Part shown: one piece after another, positions 15,173 to 22,861 of the stretch | Numbering within the stretch: the first letter of the stretch is position 1 | How the letters are laid out: every line of letters begins with the position of its first letter | Assembly (NCBI GenBank): GCA_038211295.1 | Contig: JBBQVS010000065.1 | Location: forward strand, 1-23,372 | Reading direction: 5' to 3' | Source: JBBQVS01 sp038211295 | Lineage (GTDB): Bacteria; Chloroflexota; Ktedonobacteria; Ktedonobacterales; Ktedonobacteraceae | Length of the DNA stretch: 23,372 bases | Notes under the pieces: model-generated | What the model saw: the letters and a program-made list of their open reading frames with translations, nothing else | Database searches by the model: none | What the model was told of the DNA's origin: nothing | Program-made: the position numbers and the translations under genes

Positions 15173-16531
15173 TTAGATATGCATTGTGTCGATAACGCGA
15201 TTAAGTGCCCTTTCCAGAACATTGTTTTCATTTTGTAGTTCAATGGCCTGATATGCCAGTGCCATTGGTGTGATATCCTGTGCGTTGACCAGGAAACCTT
15301 CCTGATCTGAGATAGACCCGACCATTTCTGGCTGTACAGTCCGAATGATTGGCTGACGCGAGAATGGGAGCCGTTCGGTCCAGGGGAAATTCTCCATTCG
15401 CTCAAACAGGTCGGGCAGGGCGGAACCGCCACCAACCATGTAGATCGCAGGCGGCAACAACTCACCTTTGGCAAGTTCTTCGATCAGCAACTCGACGCTA
15501 TCCATCCATGTCTGACATTCGGGTGCGAGAATGGCCTGTATCTCGTCGTAACTACCGCCTTTAATTTCCCCGTTACTATAACCTACTTTTAGCCGCTCTG
15601 CATCTTTAATAGAAACACCCTTACTTGTGGCTATACGGCGCGTGAAGGTGCGCCCCCCTAACGCGAACATGCGTGTCTCTTCAATGCCACCCTGACGCAC
15701 GAGCGCGATGTCAGTTGTGCCGCCGCCAATGTCAATGAAGATCGCTCCACTGTCCGCGCTCGCGTTCGAGCTAAGACAACGGGCCAGCGCATACGGTTCC
15801 GCGACGATTGTCACCAGTGTCAGGTCTAAACCCTGTGCCACTGTTTCTAACGCCCCTAATTGCATTAACGGCGCAAAAGCACTAAAAAGCGTAAGGGTGA
15901 AGTGACGACCACGAAAGCCGATTGGATTCGAGACAATCTGACCATCGATACGTGCGGTAATGACCGCCGCATTGGTGAGTCGCACTTCGATATTTTGATA
16001 GCCGGTCTCGGCAGCGATCCGCTCTTTAGCGTTCTTTAAGAGCTTCTGCTGCGCGTTTGTGATTAACGTTTCGAGTTCTTCCGCCGTGATCGGTTTGGAG
16101 GGCTGTTGCCTCTGCCGACTCACCGTTGTGGAGCTGCCCTTGACTAACTCACCCGCGATACCGATAACGGCCTGTGGAGCGATTACCCCACCCGCCGCTT
16201 GCTCGGCTTTGATGAGTGCCTCGTTACAATTTGAGATAACGCCGGGAATGTCGGTCACGATACCGTCGGACATATGCGAATAGCTCTGGGGGTGACGGCC
16301 TACTCCCAATACCTGTGCATGATCGCCATGTACCTCGATAATAATTGCTTTTGCATAAGCCGTACCAATGTCGAGCGCAGTGAAAAGTTGACGCTCGCCA
16401 TCCCCACCCGCTGGCGGGGGTTGCGGCTCGTCGTCTTCATCATATTCTTCGTCATACTGCTCATCGTAATATTCAGGCTCTTCTTGTTTTTTTGACAGGA
16501 AGCCAAAGAGACGTTGCAGGATATTAGCCAT
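15173..16531 (-). CDS. FtsA/PilM-like actin-fold ATPase
   Basis: 452 residues. The actin-fold motifs are clear: phosphate 1 TALDIGTAYAK (51-61), phosphate 2 IFIDIGGGTTDIALV (near 268) and adenosine motif YMVGGGSALPDL (near 371). An SHS2/1C-like insertion lies between (about 85-190). FtsA tethers FtsZ to the membrane, and PilM recruits the pilus inner-membrane complex. Here the N-terminus MANILQRLFGFLSKK could form an amphipathic membrane helix, and a very acidic linker (17-36) follows; classical FtsA carries its amphipathic helix at the C-terminus. The ATG at 16529-16531 has GGAT about 7 bases upstream. The partner is probably the large membrane protein encoded next. Whether it is the true FtsA of the cell cannot be decided from this window. 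Confidence 0.8.
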   Translation of the reverse strand: MANILQRLFGFLSKKQEEPEYYDEQYDEEYDEDDEPQPPPAGGDGERQLFTALDIGTAYAKAIIIEVHGDHAQVLGVGRHPQSYSHMSDGIVTDIPGVISNCNEALIKAEQAAGGVIAPQAVIGIAGELVKGSSTTVSRQRQQPSKPITAEELETLITNAQQKLLKNAKERIAAETGYQNIEVRLTNAAVITARIDGQIVSNPIGFRGRHFTLTLFSAFAPLMQLGALETVAQGLDLTLVTIVAEPYALARCLSSNASADSGAIFIDIGGGTTDIALVRQGGIEETRMFALGGRTFTRRIATSKGVSIKDAERLKVGYSNGEIKGGSYDEIQAILAPECQTWMDSVELLIEELAKGELLPPAIYMVGGGSALPDLFERMENFPWTERLPFSRQPIIRTVQPEMVGSISDQEGFLVNAQDITPMALAYQAIELQNENNVLERALNRVIDTMHI

Positions 16532-16802
16532 TTACTTATCCAAACTTTGTTGATCTACAACCATTTTTTATTCTGTTTCACCTGAATTTTTCCGTGCCTG
16601 ACAAAACGAATGCTTTCATGAGTATGTTACGTAATACTACGAGTGAGAGTGTACATAAACCACATCGCTACATTTCATGCATGTCAGGTATGTTATAACA
16701 CAGACTCTCTATGAGTCGCAATGCCTGCTTCAAAAACACACGCGAAAGGACCGAGGTAGCGCGTCGTGGGAGATGCTCAAAAAAGACGCGCTCCATGCGT
16801 TC
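16532..16802. other. Spacer between alaS and the FtsA-like gene
   Basis: No gene is seen in these 271 bases. An 8-bp perfect inverted repeat, AGCGCGTC (16758-16765) and GACGCGCT (16785-16792) with a 19-base loop, lies 10 bases after the alaS stop and may terminate it; on the minus strand the loop contains TTTTTT. The side next to the FtsA-like gene is AT-richer and presumably holds its promoter, but no pair of boxes with good spacing was found. Confidence 0.45.
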
Positions 16803-19448
16803 CTACGCTTTGATATTATCTTTGACAAAACCCGCCACAAAATCAAGGGCGGCACCGAGCGCGGCCTTGTTCTTGCCGCCGCCTTGTGCGGCCTCTGGTC
16901 GTCCACCACCTTTGCCGCCGAGCAGTTCCCCAACAGCTCCGGCGAGCTTGCCCGCGTTCAAGCCACGTTTTGTCAGCGCGACGTCGATATTGACCTGAAT
17001 GCCGATCCGCTCACCCGCGTTGCTTGCCAGTACAACCACACCGGGGCGGCTCAATTTGCTCCGCACCATTTCGCCCATTTCACGCAGTATTTTATCGTCG
17101 GGCGCGTCTACCGTCGTCGCGACAACTGAAACGCCCATGACCTCGTGAGCGCGTTCGACAATCGCCTCCGCCTGACGCAGGGCGGCATCGCGCTGGAATT
17201 GCGCGATGTGCCGTCGCGCGATTGACAACTCTTGTGCCAATTGCTCAATACGAGCTTCCAGAGTCTCTGGTTGCGTTTGCAGTTTCGCGGCAATACTTTC
17301 AATCATTGCGGAACGGTGACGCAGATACGCCTCGGCGGCGCGTCCCGTGAGAGCTTCGATACGACGAATACCTGCCGCGACGCTCGTTTCCTGAATTGTG
17401 ATGTACAGGCCAATCTGCCCTGTCGCGAGACAGTGCGTACCACCGCACAACTCGATGCTACTGCCCATAGAAACGACGCGCACGAAATCTTCGTACTTTT
17501 CGCCAAACAGGGCCATCGCACCCGTTGTCATCGCCTCTTGCAATGGCATAATCGTTGTCTTAACGGAGAAGTCCGAGCGAATCCAGCGATTGATCTGCTC
17601 GTCTATCTGCGCGACTTCCGCGTCGGTCAATGCACGGGGGCAGGTGAAGTCGAAGCGCAGACGTTCTGGCTCGACAAGCGACCCGCGTTGCTCTACCTGT
17701 GAGCCAATCAAGTTACGCAGTGCTTTGTGCAGCAGGTGTGTCGCGCTGTGATTTCGCATGGTATCTTCACGCCGTTGCTCAAGAACATCGGCCTGAACCG
17801 CATCGCCCACGCGCAGATGTCCTTCATTCAGCGAACCATAATGCACGATCAAACCCTTCAGAGGTCGCCGCGTATCTTGCACTTTGAAAACGCCAGTCGC
17901 GCTAATAATATCGCCTCTGTCGCCAATTTGACCGCCGCTCTCGGCGTAAAAGGGTGTTGCGTCAAGTAGAACCAGGGCCTGCTGTGGCGCACTCATCTGC
18001 TCAACCTCGGCTCCGTCCACGACGATACCTACGACCTTCGCGCTGCCCACGATACCTTGATAACCTGTGAATTTACTGGCACCGAGACGCGTCAGCAGGG
18101 CCGCCAACGCGCTATCATCCTGCGCTTGCACGAAGGCACTCGCGGAACGGCTCCGCTCCTGTTGCTTTTGCATCGCCTGCTCAAAGCCAGCACTGTCGAT
18201 AGTGAAACCTTGCTCTGCCGCGATCTCTTGCGTCAACTCGACGGGAAAACCATGCGTGTCATACAGCTTGAACACTTCCGCGCCAGGGATAACTGTTCGC
18301 GCCTTCTGCTTCATGTTACGCAAAAGGTCGTTGAGCAAGAGCAGGCCCGTGTTCAGTGTCTGCCCAAACTTCAACTCTTCCAGGTTCAAAATATCGACGA
18401 TGCGGTCACGCTGAGTACGCAATTCGATATAATGGTCGCTCATCAGTTCGATTACCGTATCGGCGGCTTCTGCCAGAAATGGCTTATCGAGTCCCAGCAA
18501 TTTGCCATGTCGTACCGCACGCCGCAGCAGACGACGGAAGATATAGCCGCGCCCCTCGTTGCTTGGCAACACGCCATCGGCGGCGAGAAAGACAAGCGAG
18601 CGTGCATGATCGGAGATAACGCGCAGTGAGGTATCGATGCGCGTATCTTGCCCATACGTCGTATTTGCGAGTGCCGCGAAACGGTTGATGACGGCGCGGA
18701 ACATGTCCGTCTCAAACACCGACTCTTTGCCCTGAATAACCATTGTCAGGCGTTCCAGACCCATGCCTGTGTCTATATTCTTACGAGGCAGAGGCGTGCG
18801 CGTACCGTCGAGGTCCTGATAATATTGCATAAAGACCAGATTCCAGATTTCCAGGAACCGCTCACACTCGCAACCCGGCTTACAATCGGGCAGACCACAC
18901 CCATGCTCGACCCCACGATCATAATAGATTTCAGAGTCAGGCCCACAGGGGCCAGACGCACCGGGAGGCCCCCACCAGTTTTCTTCAAGGCGCACAATCG
19001 CCTCATCAGGAAAACCCGCGATCTCCTGCCAGTAGCCCGGAGATTCCGTGTCTTCGGGATGGACGGTTGGATGCAAACGGTCTGCGGGTAGCCCGACAAC
19101 ACTCGTGAGAAATTCCCAGGCATAGGTAATTGCCTCACGTTTGAAGTAATCACCAACCGAAAAATTCCCCAGCATCTCGAAGAGGGTTAGACTGCGCTCA
19201 TTGCCCACCTTGTCGATATCGGTTGTGCGAAAACATTTTTGCGACGAGGTAAGTCGTATCGCTGGTGGCGTCTCGCGTCCCAAGAAAAAGGGAATCATCT
19301 GCTGCATCCCGGCAGTCGTCAATAGGACTGTTGGGTCATTATGTGGCACCAGCGATGAACTGGGCATCTTGTAATGGCCCTTGCTGGCGAAGTAGTCAAG
19401 ATAGCGTGCTCGCACCTGAGCACTTGTGATGGTAACATCTATGGACAC
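16803..19448 (-). CDS. alaS: Alanine--tRNA ligase
   Basis: 881 residues from the GTG at 19446-19448, chosen because GAGGAGG lies 5 bases upstream and the protein then begins just before the conserved aminoacylation domain; the frame is open further upstream but has no family sequence. The class II core includes HNDPTVLLTTAGMQQM (36-51), SQKCFRTTDIDKVGNERS and LFEMLGNFSVGDYF. The editing domain has the zinc set NHSATHLLH and CGGTH. The C-terminal DHHA1-like domain ends with GGKGGGRPEAAQGGG. The enzyme charges tRNA(Ala) and hydrolyses misacylated Ser/Gly-tRNA. Normal length, complete. It is the first gene of the minus-strand run alaS to uppP, and a TATAAT box lies about 110 bases upstream. Confidence 0.98.
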   Translation of the reverse strand: MSIDVTITSAQVRARYLDYFASKGHYKMPSSSLVPHNDPTVLLTTAGMQQMIPFFLGRETPPAIRLTSSQKCFRTTDIDKVGNERSLTLFEMLGNFSVGDYFKREAITYAWEFLTSVVGLPADRLHPTVHPEDTESPGYWQEIAGFPDEAIVRLEENWWGPPGASGPCGPDSEIYYDRGVEHGCGLPDCKPGCECERFLEIWNLVFMQYYQDLDGTRTPLPRKNIDTGMGLERLTMVIQGKESVFETDMFRAVINRFAALANTTYGQDTRIDTSLRVISDHARSLVFLAADGVLPSNEGRGYIFRRLLRRAVRHGKLLGLDKPFLAEAADTVIELMSDHYIELRTQRDRIVDILNLEELKFGQTLNTGLLLLNDLLRNMKQKARTVIPGAEVFKLYDTHGFPVELTQEIAAEQGFTIDSAGFEQAMQKQQERSRSASAFVQAQDDSALAALLTRLGASKFTGYQGIVGSAKVVGIVVDGAEVEQMSAPQQALVLLDATPFYAESGGQIGDRGDIISATGVFKVQDTRRPLKGLIVHYGSLNEGHLRVGDAVQADVLEQRREDTMRNHSATHLLHKALRNLIGSQVEQRGSLVEPERLRFDFTCPRALTDAEVAQIDEQINRWIRSDFSVKTTIMPLQEAMTTGAMALFGEKYEDFVRVVSMGSSIELCGGTHCLATGQIGLYITIQETSVAAGIRRIEALTGRAAEAYLRHRSAMIESIAAKLQTQPETLEARIEQLAQELSIARRHIAQFQRDAALRQAEAIVERAHEVMGVSVVATTVDAPDDKILREMGEMVRSKLSRPGVVVLASNAGERIGIQVNIDVALTKRGLNAGKLAGAVGELLGGKGGGRPEAAQGGGKNKAALGAALDFVAGFVKDNIKA

Positions 19449-19527
19449 AGTAGCCTCCTCGATGTGAGCCGCGACGATTGTTAGCAGTAAGAACACACCC
19501 CGATTGGGCTTCGGTGTCCTCGTAAGT

Positions 19528-19562
19528 GTTGTAATATATATACAACAACGGATTCTATTATA
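19528..19562 (-). promoter_or_regulatory. alaS promoter with a palindrome at the start site
   Basis: A perfect minus-strand TATAAT lies at 19557-19562, with a poor -35. The palindrome GTTGTA-N7-TACAAC (19528-19546) covers the expected transcription start and first bases, a typical repressor position. No T-box motif was found in the leader. Confidence 0.45.
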
Positions 19563-19806
19563 CTCCCTATGTCTATACGACATTCGGTGTACATTTGCAT
19601 GAGCATTATATCAAACAGAGGCACACACCGCAATGGACAGTACAGAATGGTCTGTCTAGTACTCATCAGATACACACATGACGCGCCAACTCTGACGTTC
19701 GTCAACAGCGAAAAAGCGGGGACAGAGTGCAACAAAAGCGTAGTAGGCAACGTTCTTTTAATAGAGGAAACTATTTCTTTCTCGTCTATAGAGAGTGAGC
19801 AAGTAT
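19563..19806. other. Divergent spacer between alaS and the YggT-like gene
   Basis: No coding region is supported here. The only structured element seen is the short palindrome TGACG-TT-CGTCA around 19692-19703. A plus-strand promoter for the YggT-like gene is expected, but no boxes with proper spacing stand out. Confidence 0.3.
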
Positions 19807-20253
19807 ATGAGACAGCGATTCGACAACGACGCCACATTTCACACGGTATACAGTCAGGCGACTGACCCATTGATGAGAAACGTCACTACCCAGATTCCCG
19901 CGCCCTATGCTATACAAGAGACGCGGGGCCAGCGCATCAAACGTGGCGTGAAGAACTTTTTCGCGGCGGTCTTTCGCAAGCTCAATCAGTTTATCGCTCT
20001 TGCCCTCGCGGTTGGCTTGCTCTTGCTCTTCACCCGTTTTCTACTACACTTTTTCGAGATCACCACCAGCATATTCACGGGTTGGATTAACTTTGTCACT
20101 GAGCCACTCGTCTATCCTTTCGAGAATCTTGTACCCGCGCAACCTTTCATCAGCTTCATCATCGACGTGAACATTCTCGTCGCCATCGTCGTGTGGACAA
20201 TCGTGGTTATAATCGTGCGACAATGTATCCACTTACTGGCGGGACGGTGGTAA
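19807..20253 (+). CDS. YggT family membrane protein
   Basis: 148 residues from the ATG at 19807; a GTG four codons earlier is equally possible, as neither has a strong binding site. The first 55 residues are polar and basic (ETRGQRIKRGVKNFF), followed by a helix LALAVGLLLLFTRFLLHFF, a re-entrant-like segment WINFVTEPLVYPFENLVP that matches the YggT pattern of a conserved F-x-x-P-x-x-P-like loop, and a last helix NILVAIVVWTIVVIIV. YggT/YlmG proteins are small membrane proteins linked to envelope or division functions in several lineages. This member has only one copy of the domain and a longer cytoplasmic N-terminus. It is divergent from alaS. Confidence 0.65.
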   Translation: MRQRFDNDATFHTVYSQATDPLMRNVTTQIPAPYAIQETRGQRIKRGVKNFFAAVFRKLNQFIALALAVGLLLLFTRFLLHFFEITTSIFTGWINFVTEPLVYPFENLVPAQPFISFIIDVNILVAIVVWTIVVIIVRQCIHLLAGRW

Positions 20254-20487
20254 CACTTTTGGCAAGAAGTTTTAGAGAAGACCGTAAAAGATGTTCAAGA
20301 ATACATCGGTGAGCATGGTAGGGGCGAGCCGCCGCCACTACTCTACACGGGAAACGCGGAAACGTGTGGCTACGTCACATTGTGCAAGGCAAGAGCCGCG
20401 TAAGTGACGAAACGCGTGATATAGTAGTGACAATGGCTCTCACCTGTTATGCCCACACACGCTGTAACTTGAAAGGGTTTTCTATAG
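20254..20487. repeat. Spacer holding a degraded GTAGGGGCGA-type intergenic repeat
   Basis: At 20317-20350 the spacer carries GGTAGGGGCGAGCC and CACTACTCTACACGG segments. They resemble parts of the block at 22710-22861 (GGGGCGA, CCCTACTACAC). The rest of the 234 bases has no gene. The upstream region of the HAD gene must contain a promoter, but none was recognised with confidence. Confidence 0.35.
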
Positions 20488-21450
20488 ATGCAAACGTCCT
20501 CTTTGCCGTGGCAACGACCAGGGCTACAGTTCCCTGTGCCGTTCGACACGATTTTCTTTGATGTCGATGGCGTGCTGATCGATACGCTTGGTTCCTTTCA
20601 TGCAACCGATCTCGCTGTCGCCGAATATGTTGCGGGTACTCTCCATCACCTCGATTGGGGACAGCAGCAGGGCAAGCAACTTTTGACGCTTGCGGATGTC
20701 GATGCCTTCAAACAAGCTGGCGGCTACAACAACGATTGGGACATGTGCTATCTGCTGGCAGCATTGGCGACAGCACGGTTGCGCGAATGGAAAGACACGC
20801 CGCTTGCCGCTCGAACAAGTCAGGAATGGGCGGAGCTATCACGTACCGCGAACCTGCAAGGACAAGGCGGACGCGCATGGGTAGACGCGACCTTTCCCGC
20901 AGGTACACGCCTCGACTACCAGACAATTGGCGATATTTACCACGAGTATTACTGGGGGGCGGCGAATATCCGCCAACGCTTCGGCTATGAGCCACGCCAC
21001 CTGCCGCATTTCGCGGGCTTTGTGCAACACGAAACCTTGCTCTATCCCCCTGACTTCTTCACACACCTCCGACACGCTGGTATACGGCATCTCGGCATGA
21101 TTACCGGACGCGTCGGGGCCGAGGTCGAGAGCGCGTTGGAACGTATGGAAGCATATAGCAACGAAAAATGGTGGGAGGTCGTTATCTCCGCCGACACCTG
21201 TCCCAAGCCAGACCCCCAGGCTCTGCGCCTCGCGCTAGCCGCGACGGGTGCCAGAGGCGGCATTTACGTTGGCGATACCGCCGATGACCACGACCTCATC
21301 AGAAATTATCACGCCACCAAAAGCGCGACTGAGCCGAATTTTCTTGCGGCAGTCCTCGTTACGCATCCGCAAGAGGTTACACGTTACCAGCAGCGCGGCG
21401 CGGACCTGATTGTCTCGTCCGTGGAGGAGCTATTGCGGTACGTGAGGTAA
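20488..21450 (+). CDS. HAD superfamily (subfamily IA) phosphatase
   Basis: 320 residues. Motif I is DVDGVLIDT (25-33) with nucleophile Asp25 and acid/base Asp27. Motif II is MITGR (Thr), motif III is KPDPQAL (Lys) and motif IV is GDTADDHD (paired Asp). The cap domain contains FKQAGGYNNDWDM (74-86), which resembles the GGxNNDW signature of the TIGR01548 group of cyanobacteria and Chloroflexota, some of whose members are annotated as histidinol- or imidazoleglycerol-phosphate related; the substrate is not established. The ATG at 20488 has AAAGGG about 10 bases upstream. No operon partner: a long inverted repeat follows 9 bases after the stop. Confidence 0.88.
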   Translation: MQTSSLPWQRPGLQFPVPFDTIFFDVDGVLIDTLGSFHATDLAVAEYVAGTLHHLDWGQQQGKQLLTLADVDAFKQAGGYNNDWDMCYLLAALATARLREWKDTPLAARTSQEWAELSRTANLQGQGGRAWVDATFPAGTRLDYQTIGDIYHEYYWGAANIRQRFGYEPRHLPHFAGFVQHETLLYPPDFFTHLRHAGIRHLGMITGRVGAEVESALERMEAYSNEKWWEVVISADTCPKPDPQALRLALAATGARGGIYVGDTADDHDLIRNYHATKSATEPNFLAAVLVTHPQEVTRYQQRGADLIVSSVEELLRYVR

Positions 21451-21458
21451 AAATGGTT

Positions 21459-21518
21459 TGGAGGGGAGCAAGAGAGAGGATGGTGATGAGTTGCCATCCT
21501 CTCTCTTGCTCCCCTCCA
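21459..21518 (+). terminator. 25-bp perfect inverted repeat after the HAD gene
   Basis: Arms 21459-21483 and 21494-21518 are exact reverse complements over 25 bp, with a 10-base loop TGATGAGTTG. It starts 9 bases after the stop codon. There is no U-tract. It also marks the border between core-like DNA and the AT-richer DNA to the right. Confidence 0.75.
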
Positions 21519-21865
21519 TCATTCCCTTTGCTTCATTGTACGTAGCCGGTCTCACTTTGATCAGTGGCACACTTGAGACTCTTGTTACGATACCCCTTCT
21601 CTTTCTGTATGTAGCATATGCCACACCTCTACTCATTGTCATTGAGGCAAATCTTCTCAATGATGCTTTCCAAGTGTGTGGACTTCCTCCCGCTGTACAA
21701 TTTGCGGGTTAATTTCAGTAAAAGGAGGACAAAAAAGTATTTGTTGAAGTAGTGCTTTCCCCTAAAATTTGAGGGAAAGCATTACCTTTCTATCTCTAAG
21801 AGATAGCAAGAGAAAAGTATAATTAGAAAGAAAGCATATATAATAGTTCTATGGAGAGTTACAAC
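21519..21865. other. Non-coding stretch with two hairpins, start of the AT-rich island
   Basis: No supported gene in 347 bases. A hydrophobic reading frame (to 21712) exists but begins within the terminator stem and has no start signal. An AAAGGAGG at 21719-21726 precedes only a few codons before a stop, as if a gene start had been lost. Hairpins: 21751-21761/21773-21783 (11 bp, one G-U) and the palindrome CTATCTCT-A-AGAGATAG (21790-21806). A TATAAT-like box at about 21838-21843 probably serves the next gene. Confidence 0.4.
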
Positions 21866-22207
21866 ATGATACCCGTTAATCCAGTTATTCAATGGACTAT
21901 TTTCCTTAGTTTTTACCTTTTTTTCGTTGTGGCCGCTTACCAATATTTTCGAGCACCAAAACCATACCCAAATGGGTTAGCTGGACTGATTATTATAACT
22001 ATCATTGTCGTCGCATACACAGTAGGTAAGTTCTTTTTCCCTTACTCACACTTTACACCTACTTTTCTTCCACCTGTAGGATTACTTTGGTTCATTTACT
22101 ACCTAGCCTATTTCCGAAGAAAGCGAAGTCATGTTTTAACTTTTTTCATAGCAACGTTCCTTGTTCTTTTTGTTCTTGCCTATATTGCTTCGGTAATAAA
22201 CGTCTAG
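21866..22207 (+). CDS. Small four-helix membrane protein
   Basis: 113 residues with four hydrophobic helices at about 6-24, 37-54, 65-82 and 90-110, separated by short polar loops (RAPKPYPNG, FRRKRSH). No family recognised. The ATG at 21866 is preferred because GGAGAG lies about 7-9 bases upstream; an in-frame ATG at 21851 contains that binding site within its own codons. Base composition is clearly AT-richer than the core genes. It is followed after 33 bases by the zinc-ribbon gene on the same strand, so the two may form an operon acquired together. Confidence 0.65.
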   Translation: MIPVNPVIQWTIFLSFYLFFVVAAYQYFRAPKPYPNGLAGLIIITIIVVAYTVGKFFFPYSHFTPTFLPPVGLLWFIYYLAYFRRKRSHVLTFFIATFLVLFVLAYIASVINV

Positions 22208-22240
22208 TAGTTCTTGCCTTACAAGATGAGAGGATTATCT

Positions 22241-22456
22241 ATGCAACAAGCGTCAATTTGTCCAAATTGTGGTGTAGATGCACAAAATAGAGTGTGGGAA
22301 AAACTTCGTGGGGTTCACGGCCCTGTCTCTGTTAAAACAGATGGACATATTTTTGCAGGTTCACCTATAAGTGTTTTAATCTGTAAGCAATGTGGATACG
22401 TTCAACTATTTGTTAGTCCTCAAGATTTTTATAAAGGAAAGTTGTTGGGGAAGTAA
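22241..22456 (+). CDS. Small zinc-ribbon protein
   Basis: 71 residues. CPNCG (7-11) and CKQCG (near 50-54) form a four-cysteine zinc ribbon around a beta-rich core (VSVKTDGHIFAGSPISVLI). The ATG at 22241 has AGAGGA 8 bases upstream; an ATG 15 bases earlier overlaps that site. Proteins of this size with two CxxC pairs are widespread, and most are uncharacterised. It sits directly before a sharp composition change: 4 bases after the stop the sequence becomes Rhs-like and GC-richer. Its C-terminus (FYKGKLLGK) looks natural, so the gene itself may be whole. Confidence 0.65.
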   Translation: MQQASICPNCGVDAQNRVWEKLRGVHGPVSVKTDGHIFAGSPISVLICKQCGYVQLFVSPQDFYKGKLLGK

Positions 22457-22460
22457 AATA

Positions 22461-22706
22461 GTAGGTACAGGCGCGGTCAAGAACAGCTATCGCTACGACC
22501 CGTTCGGCAACAGTACAAGCAAGACCGAAGCGGTGAGCAACCCCTGGCAATTCGCCAGTGGCTCCCTCGATAGCAAGACCGGACTCTACAAGTTCGGCGA
22601 GCGGTACCATGACCCGATGCAGGGCCGTTGGACACAGAAAGACCCGATTGGAGGTAGTGTGGGCAAGATCGGGTCGGGCAACCCATATGTCTATGCGGGG
22701 AACTAG
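22461..22706 (+). pseudogene. Rhs repeat-associated core remnant
   Basis: An 81-codon fragment with the Rhs core signature: YRYDPFGNSTS, WQFASGSLDSKTGLYKFGERYHDP, given here as about residues 33-56, then RWTQKDPIGG and NPYVYAGN. It stops at TAG just where Rhs proteins normally continue with N-P-x-N-x-x-D-P-x-G and a variable toxin tip. There is no start codon with a binding site and no upstream repeats, so this is a displaced Rhs 3' end that has lost its toxin domain. Full Rhs proteins are large secreted or surface toxins; this piece cannot act alone. Confidence 0.8.
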
Positions 22707-22709
22707 AGA

Positions 22710-22861
22710 GGACAGCGACGAGCCGCTGTCCCTACTACACACGGGGGAGCGTGGCTCTGCCGCGCTCGGATGCGCCACGAAGGGGCGAACCATCGGGCAT
22801 AGTAGAGGCCGAGCTTGCCCCGGCCCTATACCCTTGCCCCCTCCCCTACTACACCATCCCC
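22710..22861. repeat. Cluster of short GC-rich inverted and direct repeats
   Basis: GGACAGCG/CGCTGTCC arms (22710-22717/22724-22731) form an 8-bp hairpin with a 6-base loop. CCCTACTACAC occurs twice (22730-22740 and 22844-22854). GGGGCGA (22782-22788) recurs from the spacer at 20321. GGCCG/CGGCC arms lie around 22807-22826. It looks like an array of degraded intergenic palindromic units between the Rhs remnant and the last gene. No coding sequence is supported. Confidence 0.5.

Noticed and set aside
18057..18629. 190-codon plus-strand frame opposite alaS
   Set aside because: alaS is unmistakable in this stretch; the antisense frame has no family features or start signal.
19449..19806. T-box riboswitch upstream of alaS
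   Set aside because: No conserved T-box core (AGGGTGG-like) or antiterminator pairing was found on the minus strand.
21458..21712. Hydrophobic plus-strand frame that could be a two-helix protein
   Set aside because: Its only start candidates lie inside the terminator stem without a binding site, and the first third is the palindrome itself.
22241..22706. Fusion of the zinc-ribbon protein with the Rhs core
   Set aside because: The zinc-ribbon frame stops at 22456 and the Rhs fragment is in another frame.
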